Assembly: GCA_020200195.1 (NCBI GenBank)
Contig: JAIVJE010000027.1
Location: 1-8,272, forward strand
Reading direction: 5' to 3'
Source: Acidobacteriota bacterium
GTDB lineage: Bacteria > Acidobacteriota > Vicinamibacteria > Vicinamibacterales > 2-12-FULL-66-21
Length of the DNA stretch: 8,272 nucleotides
Of this stretch, positions 1-8,272 are shown piece after piece. The notes below the pieces were generated by a model that was not told where the DNA came from, did not search any database, and was given only the letters and a program-made list of their open reading frames with translations. The stretch's first letter is position 1, and every line of letters starts with the position of its first letter. A program made the position numbers and the translations under genes.

Positions 1-61
1 GCCGGTACGTGCTCAGCGGCACATGACGCGGACGCCGCGGAGTAGACGGACCCTCGGTCAT
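1..61 (-). CDS. treY: Maltooligosyl trehalose synthase, N-terminal fragment (cut by window edge)
   Basis: Only the first 20 codons are in the window. The ATG is at 61-59 and the frame is open to base 1. The visible peptide has a basic lead (PRRPRH) and then VPLSTYR. TreY proteins characteristically begin with a short lead followed by P-x-STYRLQ or a close variant, and the next, incomplete codon begins with C, which would allow Leu. TreY is a cytosolic GH13 enzyme that rearranges the reducing-end bond of malto-oligosaccharides into an alpha,alpha-1,1 linkage, giving maltooligosyl trehalose for TreZ to cleave. Location fits: it is the next gene in the same direction after treS, in a glgX-glgE-treS operon, and treY commonly belongs to such clusters. 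Translation may be coupled to treS, since the gap is about 10 nt. The call rests on a very short stretch plus context, so another GH13 or GH77 enzyme cannot be fully excluded. Confidence 0.65.
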   Translation of the reverse strand, partial: MTEGPSTPRRPRHVPLSTYR

Positions 62-71
62 GCTTCTCTCA

Positions 72-3000
72 TCAGAGCAGTTCGAAGATGCCCCAGAGAG
101 GGATTCGGACCCAGTCCGGGCGGTTGTTGAGCTCATAGGTCAGTTCGTACAGCGCCTTGTCCAGCATGAACAGCTGTAGCAGTGCATCACGCTGATGTGG
201 GTCGGCTGGTATGAACTGCGCTCCCGCCGCCGTGTCGAAGTAGCCGTGGAGGAACGCCGCCATGGCTCCGGATTGCCACGTGCGTGCCCATCCTTCCAGC
301 CGCGCGAACTCAGCCGGTCGCGACGCCGTGTGCGCGAACAGCCCGGCGTAGGCCGCATAGCTGAACGACCTGAGCATCCCCGCGACGTCTTTCAATGGAG
401 ACTGTTTCCTGCGGCGTTGCGCGATCGGACGAGCCGGTTCCCCCTCGAAGTCGAGGATGTAGAAGTCCCCTTCGTTCCAGAGTACCTGGCCGAGGTGGTA
501 GTCTCCGTGGATCCGGATACGCGTCGCCGTCGGCCGAAGGTTACTGGCAGCACCGATACGTTCGATGAGCGTCTCCCTCGCATTCAGCAAGGTATTCGCG
601 CGTTCGGCCACGTCAGCGGGCAATTGGGGCATCGCGACCTTCATCACGTCTAGCGCGTGATGCGCCTGAGCCGTCGCGTCGGCGATCACGACGGCGACGT
701 CGTCGATGGCCAGCGGTTCGGGAGAAAACGCGGCGTCGCTCGCGTCGCTGGACAGTGCGAGGTGCATCTCGGCTGTCCGGCGGCCGAGCGTTGCAGCGGT
801 GTCGACGTACGGGCTCAGGACATCCCGCGCGGACCGAGGGATTGGACTGTCCACGAGTTCCGAAATGGACCTGGGCAGCGGTTCTGACGGGACGCGCCGG
901 CCGTGGACCTGATCGTAAAACCGGCCGAGTTCATCGGTCGCGTGCGACCAGCCGTCCGCCTGGCTTTGCACGAGCTGCTGCAGCATGCCGATGATGGTTG
1001 GCTCTTCCGCAGGCCGTCGGTATTCGAGCGCGCCGGCGACGGCGGGCACGCGCGTGAACCCGATCTTCTCGGTGATGTGCCGGCCGATCTCGAAGTCAGG
1101 GTTGATGCCGGGTTGAAGCCGTCTGAACAGCTTCAGAATCAACCAATCGCCGAACACGATGGAGGTGTTGCTCTGTTCACCGGACATCTGCGACACGCGC
1201 GTCGGTTCCGGTTCGGGTGTCCACAGCCTGGAGAATACGGAGGTCGGCTGGGCCCGTACTTGTCCCCGCCGCGTTGCAATCGACTCTTCGCGCTCGAACG
1301 CTTCGAGCAGCGTGCGAGCGAACCGATCGTCCAGCCAGGCGTCGAATAGCAGGCCCTTGCGGGCGCCGGTTACAGTCGCCAGGATGGCGTGCGGCGCCCG
1401 CTCCTCGATTCCCTTCGCGTCGGCGTACGCCGACACCGCAAGCGGTAGGAAATATTGGTCGCGATCGCCCTGCTCGTATTCGACCTCGACGATCGTCAGG
1501 AACAACGGCTGCGGCCCGCGCCGCAGCTGACCCCAGTCCACGAAGCGGGCCGAACGCGACGCCCGCGCCTTGCCGCCGAACCAGCGCTGCCGCTGCAGGA
1601 ACGGCAGCAATAAATCCCGTTCGATCAGTGTGCGGACGTTTCCTTCGAGCAGCGTGTCCCAGGCCGCGCCGGCGAGCAGGCCCGGCGCCTGTGGTACGTC
1701 GGTCGAGGTGGATGGCGCGATGCGGGCGGTCAGTGCGGGCGGCGCCTGCTGCAGCCGGAACCAGTAGAACGCGTACGGACTCAGCGTCAGGAAATATGGA
1801 AACTCTCCGATCCGCGGAAACTCGGTCAGTCCGAGCATCTCCACGGGCGTCATGCCTTTGAACCGCGACAGGTCGAGCTCTACCGGCTGAACGGTCCGCG
1901 ACAGATTCGCGACGCACAGGAGCACGTCGTCGCGATGTTGACGGACATAAACGAGGACTTTGCGGTTGTGTGCCGGCAGAAACTCGATCGCCCCGCGCCC
2001 GAACACGGACAGTTGACTGCGCAGGGCAATCATCCGCTTCATCCAGTTGAGGAGCGAGAAAGGCGTGCGCTCCTGCGCCTCGACATTGATCGCCTGGAAG
2101 CCGTAGACCGGATCCATGATCGGCGGCGCATACAGGCGGGCCGGGTCCGCCCTCGAGAACCCGCCGTTCCGATCGCCGGTCCACTGCATTGGCGTACGGA
2201 CGCCGTTGCGGTCGCCAAGGTAGATGTTGTCGCCCATACCGAGCTCATCGCCGTAATAGATCACCGGCGTGCCGGGCAGCGAGAAGAGCAGGCTGTTCAT
2301 CAACTCGATGCGCGGCCGGCTGTTCTCCATCAGCGGCGCGAGGCGGCGGCGGATCCCCACGTTGATCCGCATCTGGGGATCCGCCGCATAGGCCTGGTAC
2401 ATGTAATCGCGTTCCTCGTCGGTGACCATCTCGAGCGTCAGCTCATCGTGGTTGCGCAGGAACAGGCCCCATTGGCAATTCTCCGGAATCTCAGGAGTCT
2501 GCCGCAGGATTTCCGTGATCGGATGGCGGTCCTCCTGCCGCAGGGCCATGAACATGCGGGGCATCAGCGGGAAGTGGAACGCCATGTGGCATTCGTCGCC
2601 GTCGCCGAAGTACGGCCGGACGTCGGCGGGCCATTGGTTCGCCTCCGCGAGCAGCATGCGATCCCTGTAGCGCGCATCGAGCCGGGCACGGATCTGCTTG
2701 AGCACCTCGTGAGTTTCCTCGAGGTTCTCGCAGATCGTCGCCTCCCGTTCGATCAGATACGGCACCGCGTCCAGCCGCAGCCCGTCCACGCCGCGATCCA
2801 GCCAGAAATACATCACGCGGGCGACGGCATCGATGACGGCAGGGTTGTCGAAGTTCAGGTCGGGCTGGTGGTGAAAGAACCGGTGCCAGTAATAGGCTTT
2901 CGCGGTGTCATCCCAGCTCCAGTTGGAGGTTTCGGTGTCGGTAAAAATGATCCGTACGCCCTGGTACTTCTGGTTCGTGTCGCTCCACACGTAGAAGTCC

Positions 3001-3374
3001 CGCTCCGGCGAGCCGGCAGGCGCGCGCCGCGCTGCCTGAAACCAGGGATGTTGATCCGATGTGTGATTGATCACCAGCTCGGTGATCACCCGGATGTTGC
3101 GCCGGTGCGCTTCCTCGATGAACCTGTCGAAATCCTGCAGCGATCCGTAGCTTGGATGAATGTTCTCGTAGTCCGCGATGTCGTACCCGTCATCACGCAG
3201 CGGCGAGGGGTAGAACGGCAACAGCCACAGGCAATTCACGCCGAGGCTCTCGAGATAGCTCAGCTTCTGAGTGAGCCCGGCAAAGTCGCCGACGCCGTCG
3301 TTGGTGCTGTCGAAAAAAGCCCGGACGTGCGACTGATAGACGACGGCGTCTTTGTACCAGAGAGAGTCGGTCAT
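72..3374 (-). CDS. treS: Trehalose synthase / maltokinase fusion (TreS-Pep2)
   Basis: Bifunctional cytosolic enzyme of 1100 aa. The N-terminal GH13 domain (about residues 1-545) interconverts trehalose and maltose. The C-terminal domain (about 575-1100) phosphorylates maltose with ATP to maltose-1-phosphate, the GlgE donor. GH13 motifs seen: ELVINHTSDQHPWF (N103, H104), GVDGLRLDAVPY with nucleophile D202, LLAEANQWP with acid/base E244, and FLRNHDE with D310. PVIYYGDELGMGDN and the GDRNGVRTPMQW signature are also typical of TreS. The kinase part opens with LPFLQRQRWFGGKAR (589-603), the Pep2/Mak cap. It then has a phosphate-loop-like SGEQSNTS (731-738), the phosphotransferase motif IHGDYHLGQVLW (catalytic D958) and the metal-binding DFEGEP (D975). 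A Pro/Ala/Ser-rich linker lies at about 544-570. The ATG start gives MTDSLWYKDAVVYQSHVRAF, matching the usual TreS beginning. TreS and Mak are separate proteins in mycobacteria; this fused form is common in other phyla. No frameshift or missing catalytic residue was seen. Confidence 0.96.
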   Translation of the reverse strand: MTDSLWYKDAVVYQSHVRAFFDSTNDGVGDFAGLTQKLSYLESLGVNCLWLLPFYPSPLRDDGYDIADYENIHPSYGSLQDFDRFIEEAHRRNIRVITELVINHTSDQHPWFQAARRAPAGSPERDFYVWSDTNQKYQGVRIIFTDTETSNWSWDDTAKAYYWHRFFHHQPDLNFDNPAVIDAVARVMYFWLDRGVDGLRLDAVPYLIEREATICENLEETHEVLKQIRARLDARYRDRMLLAEANQWPADVRPYFGDGDECHMAFHFPLMPRMFMALRQEDRHPITEILRQTPEIPENCQWGLFLRNHDELTLEMVTDEERDYMYQAYAADPQMRINVGIRRRLAPLMENSRPRIELMNSLLFSLPGTPVIYYGDELGMGDNIYLGDRNGVRTPMQWTGDRNGGFSRADPARLYAPPIMDPVYGFQAINVEAQERTPFSLLNWMKRMIALRSQLSVFGRGAIEFLPAHNRKVLVYVRQHRDDVLLCVANLSRTVQPVELDLSRFKGMTPVEMLGLTEFPRIGEFPYFLTLSPYAFYWFRLQQAPPALTARIAPSTSTDVPQAPGLLAGAAWDTLLEGNVRTLIERDLLLPFLQRQRWFGGKARASRSARFVDWGQLRRGPQPLFLTIVEVEYEQGDRDQYFLPLAVSAYADAKGIEERAPHAILATVTGARKGLLFDAWLDDRFARTLLEAFEREESIATRRGQVRAQPTSVFSRLWTPEPEPTRVSQMSGEQSNTSIVFGDWLILKLFRRLQPGINPDFEIGRHITEKIGFTRVPAVAGALEYRRPAEEPTIIGMLQQLVQSQADGWSHATDELGRFYDQVHGRRVPSEPLPRSISELVDSPIPRSARDVLSPYVDTAATLGRRTAEMHLALSSDASDAAFSPEPLAIDDVAVVIADATAQAHHALDVMKVAMPQLPADVAERANTLLNARETLIERIGAASNLRPTATRIRIHGDYHLGQVLWNEGDFYILDFEGEPARPIAQRRRKQSPLKDVAGMLRSFSYAAYAGLFAHTASRPAEFARLEGWARTWQSGAMAAFLHGYFDTAAGAQFIPADPHQRDALLQLFMLDKALYELTYELNNRPDWVRIPLWGIFELL

Positions 3375-3385
3375 TGGAATCTGGT

Positions 3386-3429
3386 GATCACCCGATCACC
3401 TGATCACCCGATGGTGCTGGTGCTGGTGC
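3386..3429. repeat. Compound simple repeat at the glgE-treS junction
   Basis: On the plus strand there are three 8-nt units GATCACCC/GATCACCT/GATCACCC (3386-3409), followed within a few bases by three perfect TGGTGC hexamers (3412-3429). Read on the coding (minus) strand, the hexamers encode the Ala-Pro-Ala-Pro-Ala-Pro of the GlgE tail and the octamers encode its last residues, GDQVIG, plus the stop. A perfect 10-bp palindrome, GGTGATCACC, sits at 3383-3392. The nearest octamer ends 11 nt before the treS ATG. Confidence 0.85.
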
Positions 3430-5433
3430 GCCCGTCACCTTCAGAATGTGTGCGGTGTTTGATTCGGGGTCGAGTCGCACGTAATTCCATTCGCCGCGCC
3501 AGAAGTACCGTTCGCCGGACAGCAGGTCCTCCACCTGAATCGTGACCTCCGGCGTCAGGCCCCACTGCGTCAACGGAAGGCGCACGAAACCGTGCTGCAT
3601 GTGCTCCGGATCCAGGTTCACCACCATCAGCAGCCGATCGGTCCCGTCCTCCGATTCCTTGCTGTAGCAGAGCAACTGGGGATTGTCGGTCTGCTGGAAG
3701 GCAAGTCCCCAATCGCGCTGCAGCGCGGGATGGGCGCGCCGGATCGCGTTAATCCGGCCGATCCACTCCGCCAGGCTCGACGGTTGATCGAACTTGCGCG
3801 GCTTGAACTGGTATTTCTCGGAGTCGAGATACTCCTCGCTGCCGGGTTTGACCGGCTCGTTCTCGCACAGCTCGAAGCCGCTGTAGATGCCGTAACTCGC
3901 CCCCAGTGTGGCCGCGAGGACGAACCTGATCTTGAACGCCGGCCGGCCGCCGCGCTGCAGGTAGACGTGAAGGATGTCCGGCGTATTCGCGAAGAGGTTC
4001 GCCCGCATGTACTCGCGAACCTCGGTTTGTGTCAGCTCGGTGAAGTGCTCGGTCAACTCCTCTTTGGTGTTACGCCAGGTGAAGTATGTGTACGACTGCG
4101 AGAAGCCCGCCTTCGCCAGGTATCGCATCACCTTGGGCCGCGTGAACGCCTCCGATAGAAAGATCGTGTCCGAGTGGTTCCGCTTGATCTCGCCCAGCGT
4201 CCAGTGCCAGAACCGATACGGTTTCGTGTGTGGGTTATCGACGCGGAAGATCTTGACGCCGTGGCCGATCCAGAACTCGATGACGCGTTTGAGCTCCTGC
4301 CAGAGCTCCTGCCATCCGGCCGATTCGAAATCCATCGGATAGATGTCCTGGTATTTCTTCGGCGGATTCTCGGCGTACTTGATTGTTCCATCTCGACGAT
4401 GGCGGAACCACTCCGGGTGCTCGCGGACGTACGGATGGTCCGGCGACGCCTGGAAAGCGATGTCGAGCGCGATCTCCAGTCTCTGACGGCGCGCCGCGGC
4501 GACGAACCGGTCGAAGTCTTTCAGGGTTCCAAGACCCGGTTCGACGGCGGTGTGGCCCCCCTCTTCGGCCCCGATCGCCCAGGGACTGCCGGGGTCGCCC
4601 GGCGCCGGGTTGAGCGAGTTGTTGCGTCCCTTACGAAAGCTGCGCCCGATCGGGTGAATCGGCGGCAGGTAGAGCACGTCAAAGCCCATCGACGCCACAT
4701 ACGGAAGGAGCGCGGCAGCCTCACCGAACGTCGCGCTGCGCGTGGGATCCGGTCCGGCCGAGCGCGGGAACATCTCGTACCACGCGCCGAACCGCGCCCG
4801 CTCGCGGTCGACGATGACGTCGAGCACGTGGTCGTAGCGGGTCCCGCGGCTGCGATCCGCGCGTGCCGCCATCACGCGCTGGAGCCGCGCATCGAGGGCG
4901 ACCGTCACGCGCTCAGCAACGGAGATTGCGGAATCGCCGAGGATGTCGGCCTTGCGTAAGACGTCGCCATCGTCCTCACCCTCTGGAACCTCCCGAACCT
5001 CCCGAACCTCTCGAACCAGTTCGATCCCTTCCAGCAAGTCCGCCGAGACGTCCTGTTCGGCGCCAAATTTCACCGACAGCGCGTGCCGCCAGGTGGCAAA
5101 GCGATCGATCCAGGCTTCGATGGTGTATTCATACCGCCCGAGCGCGTCGACTCGGAACGCCGCGGTCCATTCGTCATTCGTGACGAGCGTCATCGGCGTT
5201 TCCTGCCACGCCTCCTCTCCGCAGCGTCGGTACAGCAGCGCAGCGGCCAGCGCGTCATGGCCGTCGGCGTGAATGTCGGCGACGACGGAGACTGTTTCCC
5301 CGACGACCCTTTTGATCGGGAAGCGCCCGCAGTCGATCTCGGGCCGGACATGCTCGACGACGACCCGGCGCATCAACTCAGGATCCAGAGGGGAGACGGC
5401 AGGGGTCTTGGGTTGTGCAATTCTCTTGGCCAT
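3388..5433 (-). CDS. glgE: Alpha-1,4-glucan:maltose-1-phosphate maltosyltransferase GlgE
   Basis: GH13 subfamily 3 enzyme, 681 aa, cytosolic. It transfers maltosyl units from alpha-maltose-1-phosphate to the non-reducing end of alpha-1,4-glucan and releases phosphate. Order of parts: N-terminal beta-sandwich domain (about 25-125), helical domain (about 128-215), (beta/alpha)8 catalytic core (about 235-570) and a C-terminal beta domain. Family signatures: VLYLPPIHPIGRSFRKGRNN (255-272 region), YAENPPKKYQDIYP (353-366), VKIFRVDNPHTKP with nucleophile D399, IFLSEAFTRP with acid/base E428, and NTPDIL with D486. The start at ATG 5433 is 4 nt after the glgX stop; no good Shine-Dalgarno is visible, so coupling to glgX is likely. 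Two oddities: an in-frame REVREVREV run at 141-149 in the linker between the first two domains, and an APAPAPSGDQVIG tail made of simple repeats. The downstream partner TreS-Pep2 supplies its substrate. Confidence 0.97.
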   Translation of the reverse strand: MAKRIAQPKTPAVSPLDPELMRRVVVEHVRPEIDCGRFPIKRVVGETVSVVADIHADGHDALAAALLYRRCGEEAWQETPMTLVTNDEWTAAFRVDALGRYEYTIEAWIDRFATWRHALSVKFGAEQDVSADLLEGIELVREVREVREVPEGEDDGDVLRKADILGDSAISVAERVTVALDARLQRVMAARADRSRGTRYDHVLDVIVDRERARFGAWYEMFPRSAGPDPTRSATFGEAAALLPYVASMGFDVLYLPPIHPIGRSFRKGRNNSLNPAPGDPGSPWAIGAEEGGHTAVEPGLGTLKDFDRFVAAARRQRLEIALDIAFQASPDHPYVREHPEWFRHRRDGTIKYAENPPKKYQDIYPMDFESAGWQELWQELKRVIEFWIGHGVKIFRVDNPHTKPYRFWHWTLGEIKRNHSDTIFLSEAFTRPKVMRYLAKAGFSQSYTYFTWRNTKEELTEHFTELTQTEVREYMRANLFANTPDILHVYLQRGGRPAFKIRFVLAATLGASYGIYSGFELCENEPVKPGSEEYLDSEKYQFKPRKFDQPSSLAEWIGRINAIRRAHPALQRDWGLAFQQTDNPQLLCYSKESEDGTDRLLMVVNLDPEHMQHGFVRLPLTQWGLTPEVTIQVEDLLSGERYFWRGEWNYVRLDPESNTAHILKVTGAPAPAPSGDQVIG
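4986..5017 (-). repeat. In-frame 9-nt tandem repeat inside glgE
   Basis: Four GGTTC starts spaced exactly 9 nt apart on the coding strand: GGTTCGAGA, GGTTCGGGA, GGTTCGGGA read from the plus-strand copies at 5004-5012, 4995-5003 and 4986-4994, with a leading partial GGTTC at 5013-5017 when read on the complement. They encode repeated Val-Arg-Glu (residues about 139-149). The period is a multiple of three, so the frame is kept. The unit matches the GGTTCGNNR array found after the small plus-strand gene. Confidence 0.88.
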
Positions 5434-5437
5434 TCGG

Positions 5438-7618
<2,181 letters not shown>

Positions 7619-7676
7619 AGCAGACGCTTGGTACCACGTTGGCGGCCGAGGTTGCAAACGACGCTCAGCGGCAAAG

Positions 7677-7692
7677 TGGCGCGAGGCTTGCT
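7677..7692 (+). promoter_or_regulatory. Sigma-54 (-24/-12) promoter for the PA2169-family gene
   Basis: TGGCGCGAGGCTTGCT matches the established sigma-54 consensus TGGCACG-N4-TTGCW with a single mismatch. The essential GG (7678-7679) and GC (7690-7691) are separated by exactly 10 nt, and a T run follows (7692-7696). The predicted transcript start, about 12 nt after the GC, falls near 7703, which leaves a leader of roughly 24 nt containing the ribosome-binding site. The promoter lies in the 108-bp divergent spacer (7619-7726). Activator sites, if present, would lie upstream, in the spacer or the 5' end of glgX. I found no convincing sigma-70 promoter on either strand of the spacer. Confidence 0.66.
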
Positions 7693-7715
7693 TTTTCAGG
7701 ACGATTCGAGAGGAG

Positions 7716-7722
7716 AAGGAGG
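7716..7722 (+). promoter_or_regulatory. Strong ribosome-binding site for the PA2169-family gene
   Basis: AAGGAGG, a near-perfect Shine-Dalgarno core inside the purine run 7711-7724, ends 4 nt before the ATG at 7727. It decides the start over the much longer open frame upstream, and contrasts with the weak or absent sites ahead of the minus-strand genes. Confidence 0.9.
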
Positions 7723-7726
7723 AGCA

Positions 7727-8173
7727 ATGGACAACGACAAGGTCATTTCTACGCTCAACAACCTGATCGAGACGTGTAAAGACGGCGAGCAGGGTTTCCG
7801 CACCGCTGCTGAAGGCTTGCGCGACCTGCAGACGAAGACCATATTCCAGGAATATGCGCGTCAGCGGGCGCAGATGGCTGTCGAGCTGCAGGCCGAGGTG
7901 CGCCGGCTGGGCGGCAATCCGGAGAAGGCAGGAACCGTCTCCGGATCGATGCATCGTGGATGGATCAACATCAAGTCAGCCGTTACCGGCAAAGACGACT
8001 CGAGCATCATCGCCGAAGCTGAGCGCGGCGAGGACGTCGCCAAGAGCGCGTACGAATCGGCCCTGAAGGAACCGCTGCCGCTCCAGACCCAGACCGTTGT
8101 CCAGCGACAGGCGGGTCAGGTCCGGGAAGCACACGACCGCGTGCGCGCGATCGAAAGGACGACCGCACGATAG
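7727..8173 (+). CDS. PA2169-family (DUF2383) ferritin-like four-helix protein
   Basis: Small soluble protein of 148 aa with no signal peptide or membrane segment. The opening MDNDKVISTLNNLIETCKDGEQGFRTAAE is the hallmark of the PA2169/DUF2383 family, assigned to the ferritin-like superfamily. Predicted helices: about 3-29, 33-62, 91-114 and 119-145, with a Gly/Ser-rich crossover (62-75) carrying GGNPEKAGTVSGS, and the motif GWINIKSAVTGKDD (78-91) common in the family. Biochemical function is not established. Family members are often linked to general stress responses, and I infer nothing more specific. Acidic and polar positions (E15, E21, E53, E97, E102, E134, H136) could include metal ligands, but I cannot assign a di-metal site. 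The gene is divergent from glgX. In Pseudomonas aeruginosa the namesake PA2169 has a locus number close to the glgE/treS cluster (recalled, not checked), so the association may be recurrent. The frame is open upstream to 7346, but the ribosome-binding site and family start fix the ATG. Confidence 0.9.
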   Translation: MDNDKVISTLNNLIETCKDGEQGFRTAAEGLRDLQTKTIFQEYARQRAQMAVELQAEVRRLGGNPEKAGTVSGSMHRGWINIKSAVTGKDDSSIIAEAERGEDVAKSAYESALKEPLPLQTQTVVQRQAGQVREAHDRVRAIERTTAR

Positions 8174-8176
8174 ACT

Positions 8177-8250
8177 GGGTTCGTTAGGTTTCGATAGGTT
8201 CGTCGGCTTCGGCAGGTGCGGTGGGTTCGTTGGGTTCGCGAGGCCACGAG
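8177..8250. repeat. Degenerate GGTTCGNNR 9-10-nt tandem array, intergenic
   Basis: About eight units starting 4 nt after the stop of the small gene: GGGTTCGTTA, GGTTTCGATA, GGTTCGTCG, GCTTCGGCA, GGTGCGGTG, GGTTCGTTG, GGTTCGCGA, GGCCACGAG. The first two are 10 nt and the rest 9 nt. The units are diverged, unlike a recent expansion. No gene, rho-independent terminator or RNA gene was seen in the 99 nt between the stop and the window end. Confidence 0.75.
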
Positions 8251-8253
8251 TTT

Positions 8254-8270
8254 GAACCTGACAGAACCTG
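8254..8270. repeat. Two GAACCTG copies, opposite orientation to the array
   Basis: GAACCTG occurs at 8254-8260 and 8264-8270. GAACCT is the reverse complement of the AGGTTC present in the preceding array (for example 8196-8201), so the array may change orientation here or form a long-looped stem. The window ends 2 nt later, so the extent is unknown. Confidence 0.5.
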
Positions 8271-8272
8271 CC

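Noticed and set aside
1177..2184. Alternative minus-strand frame inside treS, suggesting a frameshift
   Set aside because: The main TreS-Pep2 frame is intact with all motifs in order; the second frame is Arg-rich out-of-frame translation.
3383..3392. Palindrome GGTGATCACC as an operator
   Set aside because: It is produced by the octamer repeat meeting its own complement at the treS side and is internal to an operon; no second copy suggests a regulator site.
1935..3545. Long open plus-strand frame (536 codons) opposite treS and the glgE end
   Set aside because: Arg/Val/His-rich antisense shadow of conserved GH13 sequence, typical of high-GC codon bias; no family motif or ribosome-binding site.
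7629..7657. Sigma-70-like promoter for glgX on the minus strand (TTGCAA with a TACCAA 18 nt on)
   Set aside because: The -10 match is poor and the spacing is suboptimal; not better than chance in this composition.
7619..7954. N-terminal extension of the glgX reading frame up to an ATG at 7954
   Set aside because: It would run antisense through the first 228 nt of the DUF2383 gene, crosses the spacer and its sigma-54 promoter, and has no resemblance to GlgX; the family start fits GTG 7618.
8177..8270. CRISPR array or rho-independent terminator
   Set aside because: Units are 9-10 nt with no spacers, and no GC-rich short-loop stem followed by a T run is present.

Overview
The window reads as ordinary chromosomal sequence from a high-GC bacterium. 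Codon choice is G/C-rich throughout and I saw no sign of a foreign insert. The gene set and the short simple-sequence repeats would fit a soil-type Acidobacteriota (Vicinamibacteria-like) or a Pseudomonadota lineage, but no marker gene settles the taxonomy and I do not claim one.

Minus strand, read from about 7.6 kb down to 1: a tightly packed alpha-glucan/trehalose operon in the order glgX (glycogen debranching enzyme) - glgE (maltosyltransferase) - treS fused to maltokinase (Pep2) - start of treY (maltooligosyl trehalose synthase, cut by the window edge). Gaps are 4 nt (glgX-glgE) and 13 nt (glgE-treS). The treS stop lies about 10 nt before the treY start. GlgX trims branches and frees linear malto-oligosaccharides. 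TreY, with TreZ (not seen here), turns these into trehalose. TreS interconverts trehalose and maltose, and its kinase domain makes maltose-1-phosphate. GlgE polymerises that sugar phosphate back into alpha-1,4-glucan. The operon therefore carries most of a trehalose/glycogen cycle, but no branching enzyme GlgB, GlgA/GlgC or TreZ is visible.

Plus strand, 7727-8173: a divergently transcribed small PA2169-type (DUF2383) ferritin-like four-helix protein with a very strong ribosome-binding site. Just ahead of it is a near-consensus sigma-54 (-24/-12) promoter in the 108-bp divergent spacer.

Repeats: a degenerate 9-nt GGTTCGNNR array fills the region after the small gene (about 8177-8250). The same 9-nt unit occurs in frame inside glgE as an REV-REV-REV insertion at a domain linker. 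A second compound simple repeat (GATCACCY and TGGTGC) forms the C-terminal tail of GlgE and abuts the treS start. Nothing here is a radically new system. The items most worth a second look are the sigma-54 promoter, the shared 9-nt repeat in coding and non-coding DNA, and the GGTGATC repeats that match the 16S rRNA 3' tail.
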